Source of the DNA: an uncultured Dysgonomonas sp.
Lineage (GTDB): Bacteria; Bacteroidota; Bacteroidia; Bacteroidales; Dysgonomonadaceae
DNA: 64,000 nucleotides
Direction: 5' to 3'
NCBI RefSeq assembly: GCF_934668725.1
Contig: NZ_CAKUOF010000013.1
Span: 55,327-119,326, forward strand
Shown here: piece by piece, positions 44,433-53,042 of the stretch
How the letters are laid out: every line of letters starts with the position of its first letter
How positions within the stretch are numbered: position 1 is the stretch's first letter
Program-made: the position numbers and the translations under genes
The notes under the pieces: model-generated
Seen by the model: only the letters and a program-made list of their open reading frames with translations
Told to the model about the DNA's origin: nothing
Databases searched by the model: none

Positions 44433-47123
44433 ATGAAACAGTTATTTTTTTATATACTATTCTTATCCGTCGCTTTAGCCGGTTGCGTTGATGATCACGA
44501 AGATGGGAATTATCCTTCAGTAACTAGAGAAGGAGAAGTAAAGGTTCCATTCAGTATAAGTATGCCTGCTCAAATGCCAAAGACTTATGCTTTGGATGAT
44601 AATGATGAGAACGAAGTGAAAACAATCGATATCTTAGCTTTCAAAGTAAATGGTAATGAAGAAACATTTGCTTATCGGGCGCAAGCCGAGCAAGGATCGA
44701 TAGTAGATGATGGTGCTAATAATAAAAAGAAATTTATTGTTACACTACAGAAAGATGGTAGTCAAGCATATCGTTTTGTTGCTTTGGCAAATGCAAAAAA
44801 TGAGTTGGATAATACTTTTGTTGGAGGTATTGTAGTAGGAACATCAAAAGATGTAGTAATGCAACAATTACAATTATCGGGTATCAGCAAATGGAATGTA
44901 AATAACGGTACTGAAGGATATCTGCCCATTCCAATGTGGGGAGAAACAACAAATAACATAGTAATCCAAGATAATACAACGATCACGGATTTGAAATTAC
45001 TTCGCATGGTTGCTAAGATCAATGTGAAAATAGACCCATCAATAACAGAAAGCAGTTTTGCTTTATCAAGTGTGTCTTTATACAACTATTATACTGCCGG
45101 ACGAATTGCCCCAGATCAAGCCAACTTGGTTTCGGGCAGCAGATCAACAGTTGATAAACCCACAGTCATAGGTACAACTACTAAAGGGCCGATCAATTAC
45201 GAAGGTACAGGTATAGTTACTAATAATAGTATACTGAACAATATATATACTTTCGAATCGGCAGTTCCTAAAAATCAGTCCGAGGTTGATATGAGTAAAG
45301 TAACCACTCTGGTAGTAGGAGGTAAATACAATGGCTCATCCGTAGTTACTTATTATCGTGTTGATATAGTTAATGGAAAGAACTATTTGGATATATTACG
45401 TAACCATTTATACACCATTAACATAACCAAAGTGAAATCGGCAGGGTATACGACGCCGGAAGAAGCATTCAACTCTCGTCCTATAAATATTGAAGCCGAG
45501 GTTGTTGTTTGGGATGAAGCTTCTATAGGTAATATTGAGTTTGACGGACAGTTTATGCTTGCGGTTTCTCAAGGAAAGTTTGATTTTACAAAAAGCCTTT
45601 ATAATGCATATAGTGAAGGTAATACAGTTAAAATTACAACTGACTACAAGAGTAATGATGGTACAGTACAAGGCTGGAAGGTATCTTCTATAGTTGATGC
45701 CAGTGGTAATCCTATAACTGATTGGTTAACAACATCAGTAAGTAGTGGTAATGCCGGTGTATCTACAAATATGCAGATATTTGTAACTGAAAATAACTCT
45801 GCACAACAACGTAAAGGGTATATTCATATCAGTGCAGGAAGGCTTACCTATGTGATTGAAGTAAACCAAAGCTTAGTTCCTCCTTTATCTCTATTTATTA
45901 AGAATACGGCAAGTGGGCAAGAAATAAGTGAGCTTATATTTGTAAGTCAATCAGCTAATGTAGTGCCAGATGCTCAACAATTTACGGCTTCATGGATGCC
46001 TATTGATAAAGAAGCTACTCTGACTTACTTGGGATTGGGCGGAAAACCTTTTAGTTTTGGCACAGGCTCTGATACACCCGGTTTGAATGGTGTAGTGAAT
46101 ACTTCAGGAGGAGGTACAGGTAAGCAAACATTTACGATTATTCCGACAGCTTTGACTCAGGCAGAAATAGATGCCAATCCTCTTATAGAGAAGGCTTCTA
46201 AATTAGACTTTACTATATCTAATGGAATTAGTTTTACATCTAAAACAATTTACCTTCGTCAGATCCGGTATGGTTTACAGGCAGTATTGAACCAATATTA
46301 TATACTCGATAACTCACAACAAAGTATGAGAATAAAGTCTAACAGCTTATGGAAGGTTAGAAGTGTGAATGATTCTCAATCTTTATTGGTATCATTTGAT
46401 ATGAATCAAAATGGAGGTTATAATGTAGCAAATGGTGATCCTTTATTATTTACGCTAAGAAAACCTGTTACTGCTGCCGATCTTTCGTCTGAGATTATAT
46501 TTACACTTTTTGATCCATCAGGCAAGTATCCGGATGTACAAGTGAAGATCAACCCGGTAGCCTGTGGTATAAACGGTGTAGCTGTACCTCAGAAAATAGG
46601 TAATAACACTTATTTGACTCATATGTATGGTGATAAATGTTGGATGGTCGAAAATTCGCGAGAAGGGATTCCTATTGCTTATAAGTATGAGGGAACTATT
46701 TCGGGAGGTAGCACAAGTTCTGCTTATGTAACTTATAGACCTACTGGCTCTCCTGCCCAGTACTATTATGGGGATTCCCGAACTCAAGCTTGTCCGGCGG
46801 GTTGGCATCTGGCAACAGTTACAGAGGCTGGAAATTTGAGAACTATCGTAAATACGGCCATAACTCAGAACGATGATACAAAAGGAGCTCAATATTGGGC
46901 CGGACCTAAAGCAGTAGGTTATCAATCAACTTCTGCTAGTGCAGCCTTGACAGGTGGAGCTTTCAATATTACTCCAACTTATTACTGGAGATACTGGTCA
47001 GAGCAAGGTTTTTGGTGGATATCAGGAAGTTATGCGATTGTAGGTAATAATGCAAGTTTAGGTGCTCCAACAACATCATACAATACTACAGCCTTTTTAG
47101 GTGTACGATGTGTTCAAGATTGA
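44433..47123 (+). CDS. Large fimbrillin-like tip/accessory lipoprotein with C-terminal FISUMP-type domain
   Basis: 896 residues. The lipobox ends ALAGC (Cys18). The N-terminal fimbrillin-like part (about 30-370) repeats major-subunit features, including QMPKTYALDD about 32 residues after the lipid Cys and IDILAFKVNGNEETFAYRAQ. A middle beta-rich region includes a BACON-like segment (VTENNSAQQRKGYIHISAG). The C-terminus (about 720-896) carries the Fibrobacter-type paralogous domain: VPQKIGNNTYLTHMYGDKCW, QACPAGWHLATVTEAGNLR and LGVRCVQD at the end. Probably a tip or accessory adhesin. Confidence 0.78.
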   Translation: MKQLFFYILFLSVALAGCVDDHEDGNYPSVTREGEVKVPFSISMPAQMPKTYALDDNDENEVKTIDILAFKVNGNEETFAYRAQAEQGSIVDDGANNKKKFIVTLQKDGSQAYRFVALANAKNELDNTFVGGIVVGTSKDVVMQQLQLSGISKWNVNNGTEGYLPIPMWGETTNNIVIQDNTTITDLKLLRMVAKINVKIDPSITESSFALSSVSLYNYYTAGRIAPDQANLVSGSRSTVDKPTVIGTTTKGPINYEGTGIVTNNSILNNIYTFESAVPKNQSEVDMSKVTTLVVGGKYNGSSVVTYYRVDIVNGKNYLDILRNHLYTINITKVKSAGYTTPEEAFNSRPINIEAEVVVWDEASIGNIEFDGQFMLAVSQGKFDFTKSLYNAYSEGNTVKITTDYKSNDGTVQGWKVSSIVDASGNPITDWLTTSVSSGNAGVSTNMQIFVTENNSAQQRKGYIHISAGRLTYVIEVNQSLVPPLSLFIKNTASGQEISELIFVSQSANVVPDAQQFTASWMPIDKEATLTYLGLGGKPFSFGTGSDTPGLNGVVNTSGGGTGKQTFTIIPTALTQAEIDANPLIEKASKLDFTISNGISFTSKTIYLRQIRYGLQAVLNQYYILDNSQQSMRIKSNSLWKVRSVNDSQSLLVSFDMNQNGGYNVANGDPLLFTLRKPVTAADLSSEIIFTLFDPSGKYPDVQVKINPVACGINGVAVPQKIGNNTYLTHMYGDKCWMVENSREGIPIAYKYEGTISGGSTSSAYVTYRPTGSPAQYYYGDSRTQACPAGWHLATVTEAGNLRTIVNTAITQNDDTKGAQYWAGPKAVGYQSTSASAALTGGAFNITPTYYWRYWSEQGFWWISGSYAIVGNNASLGAPTTSYNTTAFLGVRCVQD

Positions 47124-47142
47124 TGTAAATTAATATATTATT

Positions 47143-47177
47143 ATCAACAACGAAGAATACGGTTCTTCGTTGTTGAT
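47143..47177 (+). terminator. Terminator hairpin of the fimbrial operon
   Basis: A perfect 15-bp stem (ATCAACAACGAAGAA with TTCTTCGTTGTTGAT) around a 5-nt loop, 19 bp past the tip-gene stop. The trailing T-tract is weak (TGTATTA). Confidence 0.7.
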
Positions 47178-47210
47178 TGTATTATACAATTCGGAGTAAA
47201 AGAAATTGAA

Positions 47211-47269
47211 TTCTAATATATTTCTAATGAGTTGTTTACTCTATATAAAAGAGGCTGTGTTTATCTTTG
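47211..47269 (+). promoter_or_regulatory. Promoter with half operator before thioredoxin-fold gene
   Basis: TTCTAAT-N4-TTCTAAT (47211-47228) is followed after exactly 33 bp by TATCTTTG (47262-47269), the same geometry as the three full operators. The left half (ATTAGAA pair) is not recognisable here. The ATG is 33 bp past the -7 element. Confidence 0.65.
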
Positions 47270-47302
47270 TAGAAGATAATAAGCAAATAAAAATAAATTC
47301 AA

Positions 47303-48151
47303 ATGAATAAAGTAAACTTAGTTATATCAGGAATACTTCTGTTGTTGGTGATTACTGTCGCCTCGTGCGGAAGACAGGAGCAGCATTATATAGAGAAAGT
47401 CTTTAACAAGATGGTCAAAAGCAAGTCTCCGGGAGAAATAGCAAAGGCAAACTCTTATACAATTGATTCACTCAATTTTGTTCAACTCGATTCACTCGGT
47501 CTCACAAAAGAGTATATAAATGTATGGGTAAAACTATATGTAGATAAAGGTGTTACAGATGATTTAGTGAAAGATTCTAAGAGATTGATAGACAGGCTTG
47601 AGAAACAGTCTCCCAAAGATATTGAGGTTTTCATAAAGGCAATTGCCAATAGTAATGTTTTGGCACAACACCCAAATGTGGGAGCATCCATTGTAGCTTA
47701 TCCGTACGGAATAGATGTATCTTCTGATGAATATAGCGAAATAGCTACACGTCTTTTGGTCTCGACCAGACTTCCGGGCAATATAGCTCCTGAAATTGAA
47801 GGGTTGCAACAGCAGCAAGGTGTAAATTCAACTTTAGTCTTATTTTATGATGGAGGGTGTGGGATATGTCAGAATCTTTTGGACGAATTAGATCGTAACT
47901 ACGATAAACTGAAGGCCAAAGGAGTTAGAGTCGTTACTATATCGGCAGACGTAGATCAGGATGCTTTCGAAAAGAAGATTGCTAAATACCCATGGGTAGA
48001 TAAACTATGCGACTATCAGTCGTTCAATGGAATAAATTTTAAACGTTTTGGTATAGCAGCTACACCGACTATGTTTTTGATAAATAAAGATGGAGTGGTT
48101 GTAGACCAGTTCAGTAACTTAAAAGACACAAACTTAATAGAAAACATTTAG
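47303..48151 (+). CDS. Thioredoxin-fold lipoprotein (TlpA/redoxin-like, DUF5106-type N-terminus)
   Basis: 282 residues. The lipoprotein signal ends TVASC (Cys23), so it is membrane-anchored outside the cytoplasm. An all-helical N-terminal half (about 30-165) is followed by a thioredoxin fold (about 170-282) with the redox motif CGIC (Cys186, Cys189), FYDGGCGICQNLLDEL, and the cis-Pro region AATPTMFLINKDGVV. It probably acts as a thiol oxidoreductase. Its promoter shares the half-operator with the mfa1 regulon, suggesting a link to fimbrial expression or envelope stress. Confidence 0.83.
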   Translation: MNKVNLVISGILLLLVITVASCGRQEQHYIEKVFNKMVKSKSPGEIAKANSYTIDSLNFVQLDSLGLTKEYINVWVKLYVDKGVTDDLVKDSKRLIDRLEKQSPKDIEVFIKAIANSNVLAQHPNVGASIVAYPYGIDVSSDEYSEIATRLLVSTRLPGNIAPEIEGLQQQQGVNSTLVLFYDGGCGICQNLLDELDRNYDKLKAKGVRVVTISADVDQDAFEKKIAKYPWVDKLCDYQSFNGINFKRFGIAATPTMFLINKDGVVVDQFSNLKDTNLIENI

Positions 48152-48408
48152 ACGAACTATAATCCAGAGTCCATAGAGTTAATAGAACTAATCCATATTG
48201 TTGTTGTTTAGATCCATAAACATTTAGTCTATTAACATCTATTTCAATCCATGTTGACTGTGAAGTCCGCATGGGTTATTTTAAACTTACTATATGTGTT
48301 TTAATTAAAATTATATATGTATTTTGACCCTCCGTAAGTGTACTATGTAAAGTTAGCTACAGTTTCAAGGGGACTCATTAGACAGATTCAATTACTAAGA
48401 AATAGAGT

Positions 48409-49536
48409 ATGAATAAAATATTAAAAATAATCTCGATTACTTTCATAGGAATACTCTTCTTTTCCTGTGAAAAAGATGATGGTGGCAATGATATATTGCC
48501 GGCACCTGTTCAACATGTAATATTGGTATACTTGGGAGGTGATAATAATTTATCATCCGAAACTTATCAAAAAATAGAGTCTATCAGAGAAGGATGGCAA
48601 GGTGGAGCCGAAAAAAAAATATTGATATATACAGACCCTGCCGATGCAACTCCATCTTTAATCGAGATTGTCAAAGAGAACGGTCAGAATACGAAAAAGA
48701 TAATCCGCACTTATGACGAAGAAAATTCGGCAAGCAAAGAAGTTTTATCTCGTGTAATAGGTGAGGTTACAAATCTCTATCCATCACCTTCATATGGCTT
48801 GATTGTTTTTTCACATGCTTCAGGCTGGCTTCCCGGCGGGACGTTGACAAGTCCCCGATCTATTATAATGGATAAAAAACAAGAAATGGAATTATCAGAC
48901 TTTGCTCAGGCTATTCCTGATAAAACGTTTGACTATATCATATTCGAAGCTTGTTTTATGACAGGGATTGAGGTCGCTTATGAATTGAAAGATAAAGCAG
49001 ATTACATTCTCGCATCTTCAGCAGAAATAGTTTCTCCCGGTTTTACTTATATATACCCTAAAAGTATAAACCTCTTATCAGGATCTTTATCAGGATTACG
49101 AGCATTTGGGGAAGATGCTTTTTCATGGTTTGATAATAAATCGGGATATATGAGGTCGGCAACGTTTTCCATTATTAATACATCGCGACTCGACTCTTTA
49201 GCTGATTGGGTGAAAATTAATTGTAATCAAGATAAGAGCATAGATATAAATACAATACAGCATTTCGACAGATACTCTTATCGCTTGTTCTTTGATTTTG
49301 AAGATTATTACAGCTCACTCCTGGAAACAGATAAGCAGAAGAGTGAATTGTCGGCATTGATCTCGAATTGTATTGTTTGGAAAAATGCAACTCCTGCTTT
49401 TATGAAAGACTATAATGGCTTTGATATTAAAAAGCATTCAGGCTTAACAACCTATATTTCGCAGGAAAAATTCTCGTTTTTTAATGACAAATATCAACAA
49501 CTAAAATGGTTTAAAGCTTCTAATCAGGCTAAATGA
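48409..49536 (+). CDS. Clostripain-family (C11) cysteine peptidase lipoprotein
   Basis: 375 residues. The lipobox ends FFSC with Cys20. The C11 catalytic pair is visible: His136 in IVFSHASGW and Cys182 in IIFEACFMTG, the two strand-end positions of the caspase-like fold; VILVYLGGDNNL (37-48) is the first strand. Clostripain itself cuts after Arg, but specificity varies in the family. It sits at the end of the fimbrial region, where a trypsin-like processing protease is needed to mature type V fimbrillins; that role is inferred. A strong terminator follows. Confidence 0.85.
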   Translation: MNKILKIISITFIGILFFSCEKDDGGNDILPAPVQHVILVYLGGDNNLSSETYQKIESIREGWQGGAEKKILIYTDPADATPSLIEIVKENGQNTKKIIRTYDEENSASKEVLSRVIGEVTNLYPSPSYGLIVFSHASGWLPGGTLTSPRSIIMDKKQEMELSDFAQAIPDKTFDYIIFEACFMTGIEVAYELKDKADYILASSAEIVSPGFTYIYPKSINLLSGSLSGLRAFGEDAFSWFDNKSGYMRSATFSIINTSRLDSLADWVKINCNQDKSIDINTIQHFDRYSYRLFFDFEDYYSSLLETDKQKSELSALISNCIVWKNATPAFMKDYNGFDIKKHSGLTTYISQEKFSFFNDKYQQLKWFKASNQAK

Positions 49537-49563
49537 TTTAGTTTAAGTATTCTTTATATTGAC

Positions 49564-49599
49564 ACGCTCAAATGACTATAATCGTTTGAGCGTTTTTTT
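49564..49599 (+). terminator. Rho-independent terminator after C11 peptidase gene
   Basis: ACGCTCAAA (49564-49572) and TTTGAGCGT (49585-49593) form a perfect stem followed by a seven-T run to 49599. A classical intrinsic terminator 27 bp past the stop codon. Confidence 0.88.
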
Positions 49600-49768
49600 A
49601 TTCTTGATATCATAACAATGTCAATACCAATACCAATATCGGCATCAGTATTTATGCTTATTATGTAGCAGGTTTATTTTTTAGACAGGCTTAACTGAAT
49701 ATTACACTTTTATTCGACGTTAAACAAAAATACTTGTATTATTGTTTTTATAACAAACAAACTTGGTG

Positions 49769-51199
49769 ATGAAAATACTCTTGACCGGTGCAACCGGATA
49801 TATTGCTCAACGTCTTTTGCCGGTTCTTGTTGATGCTGGGCACACTGTTGTATGTTGTGTCAGAGATATGAAAAGATTTCATATTGAGGATGATTGGCAA
49901 CAACAAGTGACAAAGGTCGAAGTTGATTTTTTAAAGCCCAATTCTTTAACTAATATTCCCTTGGACATTGATGTGGTCTATTATCTGATACATTCTATGT
50001 CGACTTCCACTGGTGATTTTAGTGAAATGGAACAGCAATCAGCTCAAAACTTTGTCAATGGTATTGAGAATACTTCAGCCAGGCAGATAATCTATTTAAG
50101 TGGTATTGTTAATGACGATCATTTGTCACAACATTTGCAATCACGTAAAAATGTAGAAATGATCCTTTCCAATAGCAGTGTGCCGTTAACTACTCTGAAA
50201 GCAGGTATAATTGTAGGATCGGGAAGTGCCTCTTTCGAGATAATGCGTGATTTGGTAGAGAAACTACCGATAATGATTGCACCTCGCTGGCTTAATACAA
50301 GATGTCAACCAATAGCCATCCGTAATGTAATCCAATATCTGTCGGGTGTACTGCTTAATGAGCAAACTTTTAATCAAAGTTTTGATATTGGAGGCCCCGA
50401 TGTATTAACCTTTAAGCAGATGCTATTACAATTTGCCCAAGTGCGTAAGTTGAAGCGCCATATATTGGTAGTACCTTTAATGACACCCAAACTCTCATCT
50501 TATTGGTTATATTTTGTAACATCGACCAACTTCTCATTAGCAAAAAATCTTGTTAAAAGTATGAGTGTTGAGGTTGTTTGTCAACCCAATAAACTGGGCG
50601 ATTTATTTCCAATAAAACTTATACCATACAATGAAGCCATAGAATTGGCTTTTGATAAGATAGATCAGAATCAAGTATTATCAAGTTGGACGGATGCTTT
50701 GACAAGTCAAACTTTAAGAAAAGGTATTTCAGCATATATATCGGTTCCCGAAAAGGGATGTTTTCAAGATCAAAGGATAGTTAAACTACATAATCCGGAT
50801 CTAGCTTTGGAAAATATCTTTGCCATTGGGGGCAAACGAGGTTGGTATTATGCCAATTGGTTATGGGCTGTTCGTGGGTTATTGGATAAAATGGTCGGCG
50901 GGACAGGTATTAGGCGCGGAAGAAAAAATGATACGGATATATTGCCTGGTGAGGCTCTTGATTTTTGGCGGATATTGGTTGCCGATAAAAGTAAAAAACG
51001 ATTACTATTATATGCAGAAATGAAGTTACCGGGCGAAGCGTGGTTAGAATTTACGATTAACTCCCATAACGAATTGGTGCAAACAGCTACATTTCGTCCT
51101 TTGGGGTTGCTCGGACGACTCTATTGGTATTCAGTTTTACCATTTCATGCTTTTATTTTTAAAGGTATGGCTAAGAATATTGCGACAAAAGAATACTAA
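49769..51199 (+). CDS. NAD(P)-binding SDR-like protein with DUF2867 domain (YbjT-like)
   Basis: 476 residues from the ATG at 49769 (the frame opens two codons earlier at TTG). The N-terminal Rossmann fold has MKILLTGATGYIAQRLLPVL with the GxxGxxA dinucleotide motif and is of the atypical-SDR/NmrA type: VDVVYYLIHSMST, IIYLSGIVND, LTTLKAGIIVGSGS. The C-terminal part (about 330-476) is DUF2867: RGWYYANWLWAVRGLLDKMV, EALDFWRILVADKSKKRLLL and a final PLGLLGRLYWYSVLPFHAFI. Cytoplasmic; role unknown. It appears to stand alone. Confidence 0.83.
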   Translation: MKILLTGATGYIAQRLLPVLVDAGHTVVCCVRDMKRFHIEDDWQQQVTKVEVDFLKPNSLTNIPLDIDVVYYLIHSMSTSTGDFSEMEQQSAQNFVNGIENTSARQIIYLSGIVNDDHLSQHLQSRKNVEMILSNSSVPLTTLKAGIIVGSGSASFEIMRDLVEKLPIMIAPRWLNTRCQPIAIRNVIQYLSGVLLNEQTFNQSFDIGGPDVLTFKQMLLQFAQVRKLKRHILVVPLMTPKLSSYWLYFVTSTNFSLAKNLVKSMSVEVVCQPNKLGDLFPIKLIPYNEAIELAFDKIDQNQVLSSWTDALTSQTLRKGISAYISVPEKGCFQDQRIVKLHNPDLALENIFAIGGKRGWYYANWLWAVRGLLDKMVGGTGIRRGRKNDTDILPGEALDFWRILVADKSKKRLLLYAEMKLPGEAWLEFTINSHNELVQTATFRPLGLLGRLYWYSVLPFHAFIFKGMAKNIATKEY

Positions 51200-51230
51200 A
51201 ATATTCATTATTACGCTATCTATTCATGTA

Positions 51231-52247
51231 TTATAGACTTCCAACCTCCTGGTAGTTGTAGCCTATCTTATGAATGGCTTCTTCTATCTCTTCCTTATTT
51301 TTTATTGAGTGTATTATAATCACATACTCATCAGCTTCTGTGTCAATAAAACTTATTTGTAGATTGTTTTGCCTTAGCTTATTGTTAAACTTTACAAATA
51401 CATCGTCGTGTGAGACCGTAATATTATCATCGAAGTCTTCGGGCTGAGGTAAAGATATATCCTGTACAAAATTTTGTTTAAGAAAAGATTGTATATTCCA
51501 CTCTAAATCTTCTATTTCTGCCTTCCAATCAAGTGTAATTATTAAATAAATATTTTGGCTGTCCAGATAACTAATCACAGAATTTAGAGTTTCGTATTTG
51601 TCATAACTTTTGAGGTTATCTATAAAATGATTGATTTTGGATTTTATCTTTTTATTAGTTAAACATATATCTACAATTTTTTGATAGGCAGCTTTTTCTT
51701 GTTGATTAAGATAAGGTTTTGTTTTTTCTTTTTCTATACGCTCTTCTTGCAGTTTTCGTTTACGTTCGTTTTCGATGTTGATATTATATATGCTTTCAAC
51801 AAGCTTTTGGGCTTGTTGTAAAGTATTCTCGATTTTAGTAATAATTGCTTTTTCGCTAACTTCTGTGTGTAAATAAGGAATCTGGAACCATTCTACCCCC
51901 GGTCCAGCAATACATTTCCTCAGTTCTACTTTATCCTTAATTCTTGCTATAAAATAGAATTCGGAAGGAAAAGGAGCATCATCCAGATCATAAAAAATAA
52001 GAGCATCCGGTAAAAAGAAAGTTCCTTCACTAGTCTTATATTCAAAATTATCTCTTCTTATATAAAGATAGTTGAATGTTGGTGTCTGCTTTAACTTTAT
52101 TCCTAAGAAGGTATGGTTTATTGGGGGGATTTCTATTAATGTTTTATCAGTATTGTCTTTTATATATTGAAATGTATCCAAATTGATTATTGATGTGTCA
52201 ATACTTTTACCGGATAGTTCTTCCTTGTTGTAATATATTCTGGGCAT
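51231..52247 (-). CDS. Uncharacterised protein, possibly with DUF6630 segment
   Basis: 338-residue soluble protein with no signal or membrane helix. The N-terminal half (1-170) resembles a SMI1/immunity-style beta-alpha domain (FFLPDALIFYDLDDAPFPSE, KCIAGPGVEWFQIPYLH). A charged coiled-coil linker (about 165-185, ENERKRKLQEERIEKEKTK) precedes a C-terminal part whose LDWKAEIEDLEWNIQSFL recalls DUF6630; that match is from memory and tentative. It is monocistronic and transcribed away from the two-component system at 52380. Confidence 0.6.
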   Translation of the reverse strand: MPRIYYNKEELSGKSIDTSIINLDTFQYIKDNTDKTLIEIPPINHTFLGIKLKQTPTFNYLYIRRDNFEYKTSEGTFFLPDALIFYDLDDAPFPSEFYFIARIKDKVELRKCIAGPGVEWFQIPYLHTEVSEKAIITKIENTLQQAQKLVESIYNINIENERKRKLQEERIEKEKTKPYLNQQEKAAYQKIVDICLTNKKIKSKINHFIDNLKSYDKYETLNSVISYLDSQNIYLIITLDWKAEIEDLEWNIQSFLKQNFVQDISLPQPEDFDDNITVSHDDVFVKFNNKLRQNNLQISFIDTEADEYVIIIHSIKNKEEIEEAIHKIGYNYQEVGSL

Positions 52248-52347
52248 AGATGAAAATAAATATGTATTTCCTTGTAAAACAAAGATAGAAATAAAACATT
52301 GGAGTGAAGTTAAAATACAGAGAAAGGCAAAGACAAGTAAAATATTT

Positions 52348-52355
52348 TATCTTTG
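52348..52355 (+). promoter_or_regulatory. -7 element of metal-efflux two-component operon
   Basis: TATCTTTG matches TAnnTTTG and lies 24 bp before the ATG at 52380. No good -33 TTTG is seen at the usual distance. Confidence 0.5.
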
Positions 52356-52379
52356 TGTCATTCAGTAAACAATAGAACT

Positions 52380-53042
52380 ATGCACATTCTTATAATCGAA
52401 GACGAATCCGGTATTTATAATTTTCTTAAACAAGGTCTTGAAGAAGAGGGATATAATACAGCCATCGCTGTTGATGGCGAAAAGGGTTTGGAATACTTTA
52501 ACAATAATCAGGTTGATCTGATACTTCTCGACTGGATGTTGCCTCGTATGGGGGGGATCGAAGTCTGCGAAGCTATTCGTCGAAAAAATACAGAGATTCC
52601 CATTCTATTTTTAACTGCTAAAGATACCGTAGAAGAAACGATCAAAGGATTAAAATCCGGAGCAAATGATTATATAAAGAAGCCTTTTAGCTTTGAAGAA
52701 CTATTGGAAAGAATCAAAGTTCATTTCCGTAAAAGAAAAGAAGAAGTTCTACTTACTTTAGGTACGATTTCGCTTAACAGATCAACTTATCAGGTAAAAA
52801 ACGGCTCTGAGGAGATAGCTCTTACTCAACGTGAGTTTGAACTATTGGAGTATCTGATAAAAAACAAAGGAGTAGTTTGCTCACGTGATGAGATAATAGA
52901 ACATGTGTGGAATATAAATTTCGAATATGATACAGGTGTGATTGATGTCTTTATAAATGCTATTCGTAAGAAATTGAATATGGATAAAGACAATGGATAT
53001 ATAAAAACAATACGTGGAGTAGGTTATATTGTAAATGATTGA
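52380..53042 (+). CDS. OmpR-family response regulator (CusR/CzcR-like)
   Basis: 220 residues from the ATG at 52380; the longer frame begins upstream of the -7 element end and is unlikely. Receiver domain: IIEDE acidic pair, Asp51 in LILLDWMLPRMGG, and IKKPFSFEELL. Winged helix: IALTQREFELLEYLIKNKG, VIDVFINAIRKKLN, IKTIRGVGYIV. The kinase gene overlaps by 8 bp. The adjoining RND operon indicates metal-responsive control. Confidence 0.93.
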   Translation: MHILIIEDESGIYNFLKQGLEEEGYNTAIAVDGEKGLEYFNNNQVDLILLDWMLPRMGGIEVCEAIRRKNTEIPILFLTAKDTVEETIKGLKSGANDYIKKPFSFEELLERIKVHFRKRKEEVLLTLGTISLNRSTYQVKNGSEEIALTQREFELLEYLIKNKGVVCSRDEIIEHVWNINFEYDTGVIDVFINAIRKKLNMDKDNGYIKTIRGVGYIVND

